Assembly (NCBI RefSeq): GCF_015594545.1
Contig: NZ_JADIIO010000001.1
Span: 2,046,001 to 2,110,000 of the forward strand
Reading direction: 5' to 3'
Source of the DNA: Staphylococcus durrellii
GTDB taxonomy: Bacteria > Bacillota > Bacilli > Staphylococcales > Staphylococcaceae
Length of the DNA stretch: 64,000 nucleotides
This document shows, piece by piece, positions 45,703 to 54,197 of the stretch. The first letter of the stretch is position 1, and each line of letters begins with the position of its first letter. Made by a program: the position numbers and the translations under genes. Under the pieces are notes generated by a model. It worked only from the letters and a program-made list of their open reading frames with translations. It was not told where the DNA came from and made no database searches.

Positions 45703-45726
45703 TTGATACCCCAGACTCATGTATTT
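45703..45726 (+). repeat. Upstream copy of a duplicated vraX promoter segment
   Basis: 24 bases identical to 45891-45914, 188 bp away, beginning with TTGATACCCC. Here the position of the -10 is TTCATT, so this copy looks inactive as a sigma-A promoter, or acts as a regulator-binding site only. Similarity continues loosely downstream (AGAGCAACAAAG versus AGAGAGCAAAGG). Confidence 0.8.
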
Positions 45727-45890
45727 TCATTAAACATGCTTTATTATATTTAACATAGAGCAACAAAGAAGGGAATGTTTCAATAGTTATTAATTTATCT
45801 CAATATCCTATTGTTTAAACCATTTAACACTTGTTACAAAATAGCTCTATGCGCAAGAGATAAAATACCGGTCGAAAGTCTGATATCAAT

Positions 45891-45919
45891 TTGATACCCC
45901 AGACTCATGTATTTATAAA
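45891..45919 (+). promoter_or_regulatory. vraX: vraX promoter
   Basis: TTGATA (45891-45896), 17-bp spacer, TATAAA (45914-45919), 49 bp before the ATG. The spacer is part of the duplicated segment; in S. aureus vraX is strongly induced by cell-wall antibiotics. Confidence 0.72.
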
Positions 45920-45967
45920 GTAATTAAGTTATTATAATACATGTAGAGAGCAAAGGAGGAACGCAAC

Positions 45968-46138
45968 ATGATTATCTACAAACAAGCTTTTGAAAATGGT
46001 AACCCTATTTGTGAGATAATTACTAAAACTTTTAAAACAATAACTGTGAAGTTTGATGAAAATTTTAGTAATTCAGAACTGTATAGGTTACTCTCTCTAC
46101 TAGAAAGAGACGTTGATAACATGAATCTTAGTTATTAA
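45968..46138 (+). CDS. vraX: VraX, cell-wall-stress-induced small protein
   Basis: 56-residue protein opening 'MIIYKQAFENGNPICEIITK', with 'FKTITVKFDENFSNSELYRLLSLLERDVDNM'-type C-terminus (read in parts). It aligns along its whole length with S. aureus VraX (55 residues as I recall: MIIYRQ..., EIITKTF, LLSLL-DD-D-M). VraX is one of the most strongly induced proteins under cell-wall antibiotic stress and can be released; it has been reported to bind complement C1q. AAAGGAGGA stands 7 bp before the ATG. Position near vraABC supports the call. Confidence 0.85.
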   Translation: MIIYKQAFENGNPICEIITKTFKTITVKFDENFSNSELYRLLSLLERDVDNMNLSY

Positions 46139-46236
46139 CAAAAGCGGCATCTATAGAGCACACATAAGTTATACCCATAAGTACAACCTTAAACATTTGA
46201 ACATGAAATTAACTCCCCTTAAGAATGATTTGTATT

Positions 46237-46276
46237 AAAGTATATTTATAAGTTGTCCCCTTACAAATGATACTTT
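46237..46276 (+). ncRNA. Hairpin with UGUCCCC loop in the vraX 3' region (part of an RNA candidate)
   Basis: AAAGTATATTT pairs with AAAT(G)ATACTTT (11 bp, one bulge); the loop contains TTGTCCCCTTA. It could be the end of the vraX transcript or a separate regulatory RNA. A third ACTCCCCTTAAG motif lies upstream at 46211-46222. Confidence 0.5.
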
Positions 46277-46309
46277 TCGTTACAACCCTAATTAACTCAC
46301 CTATAATAG

Positions 46310-46396
46310 AGCGGCGTTATGTTAGTCAAAGATTGTCCCCTTTGATAACTTGGAGAGAATACTCGAAGTTTACTAACTACAACGTCGCTTCTTTTT
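46310..46396 (+). ncRNA. Candidate small RNA with three-way junction and UCCCC loop
   Basis: TATAAT at 46302-46307 is followed by a structured element: closing stem AGCGGCGTT (46310-46318) with AACGTCGCT (46381-46389) continued by GTTAGT/ACTAAC. It encloses hairpin 1 (CAAAG...CTTTG, loop ATTGTCCC) and hairpin 2 (AACTTGGAG...CTCGAAGTT). It ends in CTTCTTTTT. No ORF. Unpaired UCCC-type loops are the hallmark of the Rsa small RNAs of S. aureus. The 3' end touches the convergent MFS gene stop. Confidence 0.65.
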
Positions 46397-47582
46397 ATGC
46401 AGAATAAATCTCTTTCTTCTTACTTAAGCTAAACATCCATACACTAATAAATGTAATAATAGCTAAAATCCCGAAAAGTATAAAACCATGTTGCGTAATA
46501 TCAAGCAAATAACCGCCTAACAGAGGTGCTACTAGTCCGCCAAAGTTTTGCAAGCCTGCTAAAGAGTAATACGAACCTTTTAAACCATCTTGTGAAATTT
46601 CATCTATTCGTATATCAAGCATTGTAAATACAAACATTTCTCCGATGGTAAATATAAACATCGCCAAAACAAGCATAACAATATGCGTCATCGTACCAAG
46701 TAGAAATAGTCCAATAGGTAAAAATGTCCCACCAATCATAACAGCATTTTTTGTAGGTACTTTATTGCCAATTTTATAAATAAAATACTGGCAAGTTAAC
46801 ACCGTAATACCGTTCACTAAAACTAACTGTGCATATAAACTTGAAGCAGAATTGGCACCATGTTCATGAGTAAAATACTGAGGTAATAAAACAGTCATTT
46901 GATTGTAGCCAAACACAAAAAATATAGCGCCTGCAATCAGATATACAAAACTTATGTTATTTTTAAATATATTAAAGGAGCGCTTAAATGATAATGAAGT
47001 TGTTTGTTTAAAATGAGATAAATCAACATTATATTTAGTAAAAGTATATACAAATACTAAAACATTAATGCTATAAGCTAGAGCTACAGCGTAGAACAAA
47101 TTTGCATAACCGATAGATTGCCAATGTGTTGATAATAACGGCGCAAAAGCAGCTGCTAAGTTAATCAAGTAATAACGCAAATTAAAGACTAATTTCTTCT
47201 TATCTTCTGGAGATAAGATAGAGATTAAAGCTTTATATAATGGCACGGCTAATGAGGTACCTACACTTGAAAAAATTGAAAATGCGATAAAACCAATATA
47301 ATTATGTATAAGAGGAAAACTAGCAAAGCTAATTACACAAATTAATAAGCCAATATAAATAATTACTTTCTTATCGTATTTGTCTAAAAATGGTGCTGCA
47401 ATAAAGCTCATAATCATTTTTGTAATGGCTACAACTGCTAAAATAGTACCTACCGTAAAACCGCTATAATGATATTGTGATACTAAATAAATAGACAAAA
47501 ACGGAATGACTAAAAATTCAGTAAACTTTTGCAAAAAAGTAGCGATGAGCAAAGCATATATAGGTGGCGATAATTTGAGCAT
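46395..47582 (-). CDS. 12-helix MFS transporter
   Basis: 395 residues, about 12 membrane helices, DHA1-like. Motif A 'PFLDKYDKKVIIY' lies between helices 2 and 3. No substrate motif is recognised; efflux of a drug or metabolite is likely. AAGGGGAA precedes the ATG. Its 3' end faces the small-RNA candidate, so the RNA could overlap its mRNA tail. Confidence 0.85.
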   Translation of the reverse strand: MLKLSPPIYALLIATFLQKFTEFLVIPFLSIYLVSQYHYSGFTVGTILAVVAITKMIMSFIAAPFLDKYDKKVIIYIGLLICVISFASFPLIHNYIGFIAFSIFSSVGTSLAVPLYKALISILSPEDKKKLVFNLRYYLINLAAAFAPLLSTHWQSIGYANLFYAVALAYSINVLVFVYTFTKYNVDLSHFKQTTSLSFKRSFNIFKNNISFVYLIAGAIFFVFGYNQMTVLLPQYFTHEHGANSASSLYAQLVLVNGITVLTCQYFIYKIGNKVPTKNAVMIGGTFLPIGLFLLGTMTHIVMLVLAMFIFTIGEMFVFTMLDIRIDEISQDGLKGSYYSLAGLQNFGGLVAPLLGGYLLDITQHGFILFGILAIITFISVWMFSLSKKKEIYSA

Positions 47583-47655
47583 CTAATTCCCCTTACTATT
47601 CTATTTTTATTTAATTGTCATCATATCATAATTACTATTCGCTGACACGAATAAA

Positions 47656-47692
47656 AAAACACTTAGTAACAAGAAATGTTACTAAGTGTTTT
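47656..47692. terminator. proP terminator
   Basis: 15-bp perfect stem AAAACACTTAGTAAC / GTTACTAAGTGTTTT with a 7-base loop and T7 on the minus strand; 15 bp beyond the proP stop. Confidence 0.93.
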
Positions 47693-47707
47693 AAATATAT
47701 TTTGAAA

Positions 47708-49108
47708 TTATACATGTTTATCTTTAATCCACCATAAAGCTTCTTTAGGATGCTCTGCATAATAATCAAATTCTTTTTCACTAGATACGTTCGGGTAAGA
47801 TCCTTTTAAAGATTTACCTGCAGTACTTACATGAAGCAAGCCTACTACAATTATACCTACGATACTTACAGCAGTTAAGTAGTATGCTGGAGACAATGGA
47901 TCACCTGTTTTAGCTACTAATGAAGAAGAAATTAATGGTGTTGTGCCTCCAAAAATAGATACAGATACATTAAATGTTACTGCTAATGTTCTGTAACGAA
48001 TATGTGTATAGAACATTGTTGGTAATGAACCCGGCATTGTTGCTTCATATGTTGACAAAAAGAAACCTAGGATAAAAATACCAATAATAATAAAGATTAA
48101 TGAATTAGTTTGGAATAATGAGAATGACACAATACTTAATACAGCTGTGCCAATCAAACCAATTAGGAATACTTTTTTCTCACCAATTTTATCTGCTATT
48201 CTACCAAACATTAGTGCTAATGGAATCATAACAGCCATTACTATTGTAATTAATACTGATACCATCGTACCGTCTAATTTAACCACACCTTGTAAATATG
48301 ATGGTAAGTATGAGGTTACCATGTAGTTGGTACAGTTAAAGAATGCAACTGCTACGAAACAAACAATAATATCTTTATAGTAATATCTTAAAATCGTGAA
48401 GAAATGTATATTATCTCTTTTAGGTGTAGCTTCTATATCATTTTCAAACACTGGTGATTCTTCTAATTTTCTACGTAAATAGAATCCAAAAATTCCTAAG
48501 AATAAACCTAATATGAATGGAATTCTCCATCCCCAACTAGCCATTTGCTCAGAACTTAACACAAAAAATAATATACCACTTAACACTGAGGCTGCGATAT
48601 AACCTGATAATGTTCCTATTTCAAGTCCACAACCTAATGTATTACGTTTTTTATCTGGGGAAGATTCAGCAACATAGACCATTGCTCCTGCATATTCTCC
48701 ACCTGTTGAAAAACCTTGTAAAACACGACCTAATAATAATAGAATAGGTGCCCATACTCCGATTTGATCATATGTAGGCAACAAACCAATCAATAATGTA
48801 GAAAATGCCATCATTATAATTGTTGTTGTTAGTACTACTTTCCTACCGTATTTATCTCCAATAATACCGAAGATAATACCTCCCACAGGTCTAAGTAGGA
48901 AGGCAATTGCGAAAGTAGCAAAAGTAAATATTAGTTTCAATTGGTCATTCTCAACTGAACTGAAAAAGTTTTGACTTATGATGACTGCCAAATAGGAATA
49001 AAGACCAAAATCAAACCATTCCATGGCATTTCCAATACCTGTCGCGAATACTGTTTTTTTCGCTTTTTTTGTTTCAACCATGTTTATATTGCTTTTATCA
49101 AAATCCAT
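47708..49108 (-). CDS. proP: ProP-type proline/betaine:H+ symporter (MHS family)
   Basis: 466 residues, 12 helices. '[19 protein letters not shown]' (helix 1) and '[10 protein letters not shown]' (motif A) are MHS signatures, '[22 protein letters not shown]' follows, and the C-terminus '[17 protein letters not shown]' matches staphylococcal ProP. It imports compatible solutes such as proline and glycine betaine in osmotic stress. ATG 49108 is preferred over an in-frame GTG (49120) because of conservation. Confidence 0.92.
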   Translation of the reverse strand: MDFDKSNINMVETKKAKKTVFATGIGNAMEWFDFGLYSYLAVIISQNFFSSVENDQLKLIFTFATFAIAFLLRPVGGIIFGIIGDKYGRKVVLTTTIIMMAFSTLLIGLLPTYDQIGVWAPILLLLGRVLQGFSTGGEYAGAMVYVAESSPDKKRNTLGCGLEIGTLSGYIAASVLSGILFFVLSSEQMASWGWRIPFILGLFLGIFGFYLRRKLEESPVFENDIEATPKRDNIHFFTILRYYYKDIIVCFVAVAFFNCTNYMVTSYLPSYLQGVVKLDGTMVSVLITIVMAVMIPLALMFGRIADKIGEKKVFLIGLIGTAVLSIVSFSLFQTNSLIFIIIGIFILGFFLSTYEATMPGSLPTMFYTHIRYRTLAVTFNVSVSIFGGTTPLISSSLVAKTGDPLSPAYYLTAVSIVGIIVVGLLHVSTAGKSLKGSYPNVSSEKEFDYYAEHPKEALWWIKDKHV

Positions 49109-49281
49109 TGAACATGTCACTCCCTTAGCATGTTATAGTATTATACGCAATTAAATTATTTTGTCAAATTGCTAATAAACTATTCTTTTAGAAAAATTAA
49201 TTTTTTATACATTTCCTAAAAATTAATAGAACTTTAAAATAATTTATTCTTGATAAAAACAATAACAAACAACAAATACGA

Positions 49282-49551
49282 TTAATTATCTTTATTAAGA
49301 ATAACTGTTTTTACCACATCATCTTCATCTAAAACATTTATTTTACCATCATGACAATTTTCAATAGTTATTTCTTCGTTAATACTAATAGGACTCATGT
49401 ACTTCACTTCATAATATTTCCAGTCTAATTCTAACTTTGAAAATATAACTTCCAGCACTAATTGTCCTGGTACAATACAGTCGTGTATAGGGTTTTGGTC
49501 ATCGACAAGAGCTAAATATTTCTCGACGAACTGCTTAGTTATTTGTGTCAT
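49282..49551 (-). CDS. Small hot-dog (MaoC-like) protein of the vra operon
   Basis: 89 residues. 'QNPIHDCIVPGQLVLEVIF' resembles the active-site helix of MaoC-type hot-dog hydratases/thioesterases (N-P-x-H...G-x-L), followed by strands 'YYEVKYMSPISINEEI'. Half the usual length, so it may pair with VraC, which also has a hot-dog look. It overlaps vraC by 17 bp. Exact activity unknown. Confidence 0.68.
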   Translation of the reverse strand: MTQITKQFVEKYLALVDDQNPIHDCIVPGQLVLEVIFSKLELDWKYYEVKYMSPISINEEITIENCHDGKINVLDEDDVVKTVILNKDN

Positions 49552-49921
49552 TTTCTATCCTTTCTATAAATGTTTGCTTAATAGAAATACATTTAGCATT
49601 ATTTTTATTAATTTCAAGTAGAAATTCATAGCGTTTATATCGCTTAAAGGTCTTGCAACTTAACATTGTCATTTGGCCACAATAATCTTTCCCAACTTCC
49701 AACTTATTTACTTGATTTATAGTTGTTCTAACTAATTTAATAGTACTTTGTCGAAATTGACGAAACAACTCAAACTGTCCCCATAACTTTGCACAATATA
49801 AGGGTGGTACTTCTTCATCTCGATAATAAGTCAAATCAAATAATTGTTTGTATTGCGATACTTGCACTTTATCAAATTTTATTATTTTATTTTCCATGCC
49901 ATCTATTGAAGAGTATTGCAT
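49535..49921 (-). CDS. vraC: VraC, cell-envelope-stress operon protein
   Basis: 128 residues, matching S. aureus VraC as I recall it ('EEVPPLYCAKLW', 'LVRTTINQVNKLEVGKDYCGQM', 'TFIERI' end). Possibly a hot-dog fold like FAS1_DH-region proteins. ATG 49921 is 34 bp inside vraB and follows AGGAGGAGG; it gives the conserved 'MQY' start. Function undefined; co-transcribed with a thiolase and an AMP-forming ligase. Confidence 0.85.
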   Translation of the reverse strand: MQYSSIDGMENKIIKFDKVQVSQYKQLFDLTYYRDEEVPPLYCAKLWGQFELFRQFRQSTIKLVRTTINQVNKLEVGKDYCGQMTMLSCKTFKRYKRYEFLLEINKNNAKCISIKQTFIERIENDTNN

Positions 49922-51035
49922 TACCCATGCCTCCTCCTATTCCCATAGTTGCTATACTTTTTTCTACTTTTTTCATATAAAACAGCCTTGTGACCAGTGC
50001 TGCACCACTTGCACCATATGGATGCCCTGATGCAATCGCACCACCCCACCGATTGAGTTGCTGATCTGTAATATTAAGTTGTTGCTTACTTGCTAACACT
50101 TGTGATGCAAATGCTTCATTTAATTCTACGGCATCAATATCTTGCATAGCTATTTTATGTTTGTTTAACAATTGAGTCACAGTAGGAACTGGACCAATGC
50201 CTAATAATTTAGGATCTACCCCTTTAATCGAGCTATCTATAAATTGCAATCCTTCTTTAAACCCTAATGTTTGTGCTAATTCTGCCTCCATAATGAGTAA
50301 TAACACTGCGCCATCATTCTTCATACAACAATTGGCAACACTAACGCTACCATTAGCTAATAACGGTTTAAACCGACGTATTCTTTCGTATGATAAGCTT
50401 GGTTTAACACTTTCATCTATAGCAAATGACTTACCTTTTACTGTTATTGGTAATATTTCCTGGGTAATTTGTTGTTTATCATAAGCTTTTATAGTTTTTT
50501 GATGACTTTCATAGGCAAATTTATCTTGCTCTTCTTTCGTAATATTAAATTGCTGTGCTACATTTTCTGCCGCTTCAATCATTGAAGGGTCTTGATTTTC
50601 AGGCGCAAATGAAGCGCGTTCATAAAACATAGGTAGTTCATTATCATAAACTGATTGAGGTCGTTTAATTTTCCATGGCGCTCTGCTTGAACTTTCAACG
50701 CCACCAGTAATGAACACTTGCCCCGCTTCTGCCTGAATCATACGACAAGCTTGAATAACAGCTTCTAGACCTGAGCCACATTGTCGATCTATTGTAAGGC
50801 CTGGAATACTATTATCCAAACCAGCTTCTAATAACGATTTACGTGCAATATTCCCTCCATTACCAACGATATTTCCTAATATAACATCGTCAATTTCTGT
50901 CATAATATCCGGGTATTGTGATTTGAAATTTTCAAATAAAGGTAATAATAATTGCTCAGGTTCAAGATGTTTTAAAGTTCCACCATATTTACCAAAAGCA
51001 GTCCTTTTAGCTGCTACTATAATGGGTTGTTTCAT
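49887..51035 (-). CDS. vraB: VraB, thiolase-family acyltransferase lacking the second catalytic Cys
   Basis: 382 residues of thiolase fold. The acyl-accepting Cys is present ('IDRQCGSGLEAV', near 86), and the His in 'SGHPYGASGA'. The 'CxGGGxG' Cys that normally acts as base is Gly: 'ATMGIGGGMGNA'. The S. aureus protein, as I remember it, has the same change, so it is an ancient feature. It may act as an acyltransferase or condensing enzyme without normal thiolase cleavage. Overlaps vraA (4 bp) and vraC. Confidence 0.9.
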   Translation of the reverse strand: MKQPIIVAAKRTAFGKYGGTLKHLEPEQLLLPLFENFKSQYPDIMTEIDDVILGNIVGNGGNIARKSLLEAGLDNSIPGLTIDRQCGSGLEAVIQACRMIQAEAGQVFITGGVESSSRAPWKIKRPQSVYDNELPMFYERASFAPENQDPSMIEAAENVAQQFNITKEEQDKFAYESHQKTIKAYDKQQITQEILPITVKGKSFAIDESVKPSLSYERIRRFKPLLANGSVSVANCCMKNDGAVLLLIMEAELAQTLGFKEGLQFIDSSIKGVDPKLLGIGPVPTVTQLLNKHKIAMQDIDAVELNEAFASQVLASKQQLNITDQQLNRWGGAIASGHPYGASGAALVTRLFYMKKVEKSIATMGIGGGMGNAILFNRWHGK

Positions 51036-52393
51036 ATATTAAATGTCCCTTCCTCATACTGTCTTTGCATTTCTTTTCTAGCAATCTTACCACTACTCGT
51101 ATAAACCATTTTAGGTACTTTTACTATTTTGGATGGAATTTGATAACGGGAAAGTTTTGTTGATAAAAATTCACGCATCTCTTTATAATCTATATGTCTG
51201 TCACCCGTATATAATAAAATAGCTAATTCACCAAATTTATAGTGCTTTTGACCAATGACTAATACTTCATCTACAGCTTTATTTAATGCCATAACTCTCT
51301 CTATTTCTATGGGATAAACATTTTCCCCACCAATGATTATGCGATCATGTTCCCTTCCATGAAGATATAAATAATTATCTTTATCGATAGAAGCGTAATC
51401 ACCAATAGCAATCCATTCATTGCTATTAATTCTTTGAGGCACATATCCACTGAATGTCATATTACTTTTTATAGATAACAAACCGATTCCCCGTTTATCT
51501 TTATCGATTATTGATGTTGCCACATTAGGAAACAGCTTACCTACCGAGTGATTAGGTGCTCCATTATTATAATTGTAGCTAATATAGCTAGCTTCAGAAG
51601 AGCCAAAGAATTCTATGACGATGGCATTTTCAAATTGTTGTGCAATACTTGTACGTAAATTATGGTTAAATTTATCTCCCGTGCTAAACAAATGACTTAG
51701 TTGAGGTACTTTAATATTTTGATGTGCGAGTTGTTGAATCATTGTTGGGACACCAAAAAATGCAATGTCGCTTTTCATCACACACATATCTTTTAATAGT
51801 TTTGTAGCATCAAATTGTTGTTGGCCAACAAAAGTTTTACCTATGTACAAAGCATAAACACACGCAAATAATGCCAATGAATGTGCTATAGGTCCAGGTG
51901 AAATAATGTAAGTAGGCACTTCTTTCATCATTAAATCATTTTGGTCATAAGAAACTAACCACGATTGCTCATTACGAAAGTATGCTTTAGGCAAACCAGT
52001 GGTACCTGATGTAAAACCAATATGTAAAATATCTTCTAAATTTTGTTCCATAATATAATAATGTAACTGTGTGATTGTTTCATCATTGTTAATTTCATAA
52101 TTTATACCATACTGCTTATATATTTTATTTTTTGTTTCTTTTGGCCAACGGTAATCTATTACACAAGGGACTGCCCCGTGTTGTATAACAGCTAAATAAT
52201 AAATGACCAATTTTAGTGGATTCTCTATATTTAATGCTACAGTAGCTTGTTGTTCAATATGTTTAAGTTCAGAACATTTTTCGTTTATTTTACGATTTAA
52301 AGATTGATAAGTTAAGCTTTGGTTATCAATCTTAATCGCCATAAATCCACCGTATTCTTGTGCAAAATGTTCGATATTTGTTAATAATTCCAT
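51032..52393 (-). CDS. vraA: VraA, AMP-forming acyl-CoA synthetase-like
   Basis: 453 residues of the ANL superfamily. P-loop 'FTSGTTGLPKAYFRN' (A3), 'FFGSSEASY' (A5), 'IGDYASIDKDNYLYLHGREHDRIIIGGENVYPIEIE' region (A7-A8, read in parts), and the C-terminal Lys in 'TSSGKIARKEM'. It activates a carboxylic acid, likely for VraB. First gene of vraA-vraB-vraC-MaoC-like. S. aureus vra genes were found as vancomycin-resistance-associated. Confidence 0.9.
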   Translation of the reverse strand: MELLTNIEHFAQEYGGFMAIKIDNQSLTYQSLNRKINEKCSELKHIEQQATVALNIENPLKLVIYYLAVIQHGAVPCVIDYRWPKETKNKIYKQYGINYEINNDETITQLHYYIMEQNLEDILHIGFTSGTTGLPKAYFRNEQSWLVSYDQNDLMMKEVPTYIISPGPIAHSLALFACVYALYIGKTFVGQQQFDATKLLKDMCVMKSDIAFFGVPTMIQQLAHQNIKVPQLSHLFSTGDKFNHNLRTSIAQQFENAIVIEFFGSSEASYISYNYNNGAPNHSVGKLFPNVATSIIDKDKRGIGLLSIKSNMTFSGYVPQRINSNEWIAIGDYASIDKDNYLYLHGREHDRIIIGGENVYPIEIERVMALNKAVDEVLVIGQKHYKFGELAILLYTGDRHIDYKEMREFLSTKLSRYQIPSKIVKVPKMVYTSSGKIARKEMQRQYEEGTFNI

Positions 52394-52891
52394 AAATCAC
52401 ACTCACATTTTAGTTAATAGTGCTTATTATAATATAATGTTACTTTGTTAGCGATTAAAGTCACATTTTCATATCTAAGAGTGGTAAGAAGCGTATGTTT
52501 AAGTTTTAAATTGCTAGATACATATTAAAGAAACTAAATGTGGTGCCTGAAGACATATCAAACGCATATTCAGCTAATAAATTATATGATTCAAGCTGTA
52601 AAATTTCATTTTAAAAACAAATACATTTAATAAGTGGTGACTTATCCCAACTCTTAAAAATGCATCTAAAAATTACATCTCAAACAAAACACCAAAAAGC
52701 ATCCGTGAAATTCAAGCAACGTTATTGTCTTTTTTATATAATCTAGATTGTTTGTTTCGTTTATCCAGAAGATTGCTTCGTTACGTCTATTCTCTCAAAC
52801 GTGTCACCATCAATAATACTTTTATATATTTTAAAAGTACTGTGTACAAAACATAGTTTAAAACAAGCAATTATACTAACAAGTTATAAAT
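52394..52891. other. Long intergenic region with possible gene remnant
   Basis: About 500 bp between vraA and hxlB. No intact gene. On the plus strand 52512-52613 an open stretch of about 34 codons reads 'IARYILKKLNVVPEDISNAYSA' and onward, ending in a stop and lacking a start, which looks like a decayed coding fragment; I cannot name its family. The vraA promoter should lie at the left end. Confidence 0.4.
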
Positions 52892-52934
52892 AAAAGGCAA
52901 GTGCTATCGAAATAAAATAGCACTTGCCTTTTTT
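52892..52934 (-). terminator. hxlAB terminator
   Basis: 16-bp stem AAAAGGCAAGTGCTAT / ATAGCACTTGCCTTTT with T-runs on both strands, 42 bp past the hxlB stop. Confidence 0.93.
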
Positions 52935-52975
52935 ACATTACATTAGAGATACTATTTATCTCTAACCATGAATTA

Positions 52976-53524
52976 TTATTCTAAATTCGCATGATTTTGT
53001 TGCATTGTGTTTTCGTCTACATTTAATACTTCCATTAAATCTAAAACGATACTATCAAAGAAAATTTGTGTCGCTTGCTCGAATAAAGTACCTAACGGTT
53101 GAGCTGAACCTTCAGCATCATATTTTGTCCCTGCCGGCAACTCTATTACTGAATTAGCTAGCTTACCAATTGATGATTCAGGCTTAGTTGTTAGCAAGAC
53201 AACTTGCGCATGAGCATCTTTAGCTTTTTCTGCTAAAATTTTTAAATGCTCAGTAGAACCTGAACCAGACACAATAATAAATAAATCGTCTTCTGTGATA
53301 GAAGGTGTAGTGGATTCTCCGACGACATGCGCACGTTTGCCAAGCTGATTTAATCTCATGGCAAAGCTATTAGCAACATACCCAGATCTTCCTTTACCTG
53401 AGACAAAAACGCTATTGGCAGCAACAACTTGTTCCAAGAAAGTTTTTGCCTCATTTTCTTTAATATTAGATAACGTACGATCAAGTTCATCCAACATTAG
53501 TCTATAGTTAGTAATTTCCGCCAT
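52976..53524 (-). CDS. hxlB: 6-phospho-3-hexuloisomerase
   Basis: 182-residue SIS-domain isomerase: 'VFVSGKGRSGYVANSFAMRLNQLGK', 'IIVSGSGSTEHL' and the conserved Glu in 'LGTLFEQATQIFFD'. It converts hexulose 6-phosphate to fructose 6-phosphate, the second step of formaldehyde fixation by the ribulose monophosphate pathway. It follows hxlA by 2 bp. Confidence 0.95.
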   Translation of the reverse strand: MAEITNYRLMLDELDRTLSNIKENEAKTFLEQVVAANSVFVSGKGRSGYVANSFAMRLNQLGKRAHVVGESTTPSITEDDLFIIVSGSGSTEHLKILAEKAKDAHAQVVLLTTKPESSIGKLANSVIELPAGTKYDAEGSAQPLGTLFEQATQIFFDSIVLDLMEVLNVDENTMQQNHANLE

Positions 53525-53526
53525 AA

Positions 53527-54159
53527 CTATCTACCATCAATCGCGTTTCGACATTGTTGGGCTGCTGCAACTGGATCGTCAGCATTAGCAATACCGCCAC
53601 CAACGACGATTAAATCAGGTTCTTCTTTAGCTACTTCTTCAATTGTATCTGGTTTAACACCACCAGCTACCGCAAGTTTTGAATTTTTTATTACTGCTTT
53701 AACTTTACGTAAACTATCTAATGGTGACACGCCTTCAGCTTGTAAGTCATAACCAGTATGCACCATGATGTAGTCTGCACCTAAAGCATCTAATTCTTTA
53801 GCACGTTGTTCTAGATCTTGAACAGCAATCATATCTACTAAAAGTTCTTTATTGTTTTTATGCGCTTCTTCGACTGCACCTTTAATTGACGCATCTTCTG
53901 CCACGCCTAAAATAGTAACAACATCGGCACCATATTTAACAGCCTGACTTACCTCATATCCTGCAGCATCCATGATTTTAAGGTCAGCTAATACTTTTAC
54001 ACCGTCGATATTTTCGTTTAAATGTTGAACTGAAGGTAAACCTTCATTAATAACGATAGGCGTACCAATCTCTACGATATCTACGTAATCTTTAACTTTA
54101 TTTGCTAATTGAGCCGCTTCTTCTTTATTTAATAAGTCAATTGCTAATTGTAGTTCCAT
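53527..54159 (-). CDS. hxlA: 3-hexulose-6-phosphate synthase
   Basis: 210-residue TIM barrel of the OMP decarboxylase superfamily. 'QLAIDLLNKEEA', 'VLADLKIMDAAGYE' (D-x-K-x-x-D metal/acid motif), 'MVHTGYD' and 'VAGGVKPDTI', 'IVVGGGIANADDP' phosphate loops. It joins formaldehyde to ribulose 5-phosphate. ATG 54159 is chosen 7 bp after AAAGGATG; an ATG at 54165 overlaps the SD. The promoter carries a nested inverted repeat. Confidence 0.95.
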   Translation of the reverse strand: MELQLAIDLLNKEEAAQLANKVKDYVDIVEIGTPIVINEGLPSVQHLNENIDGVKVLADLKIMDAAGYEVSQAVKYGADVVTILGVAEDASIKGAVEEAHKNNKELLVDMIAVQDLEQRAKELDALGADYIMVHTGYDLQAEGVSPLDSLRKVKAVIKNSKLAVAGGVKPDTIEEVAKEEPDLIVVGGGIANADDPVAAAQQCRNAIDGR

Positions 54160-54197
54160 TAACATTCATCCTTTCAAAGTTATCAATTCTAATTTTA

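Larger units (their letters stand above)
45553..45967. promoter_or_regulatory. Divergent control region of the LDH-like gene and vraX
   Basis: 415 bp with no ORF. It holds an imperfect hairpin GGTCT...AGACC with inner GATATA/TATATC (45658-45693), a duplicated vraX promoter segment (45703-45726 and 45891-45914) and, between the copies, a second SD-like AGAAGGGAATG at 45768 followed by a stop after two codons. Confidence 0.6.

Noticed and set aside
45768..45780. SD-like AGAAGGGAATG before vraX as a second small gene
   Set aside because: The ATG is followed by only two codons and a stop, and nothing downstream resembles vraX in another frame.
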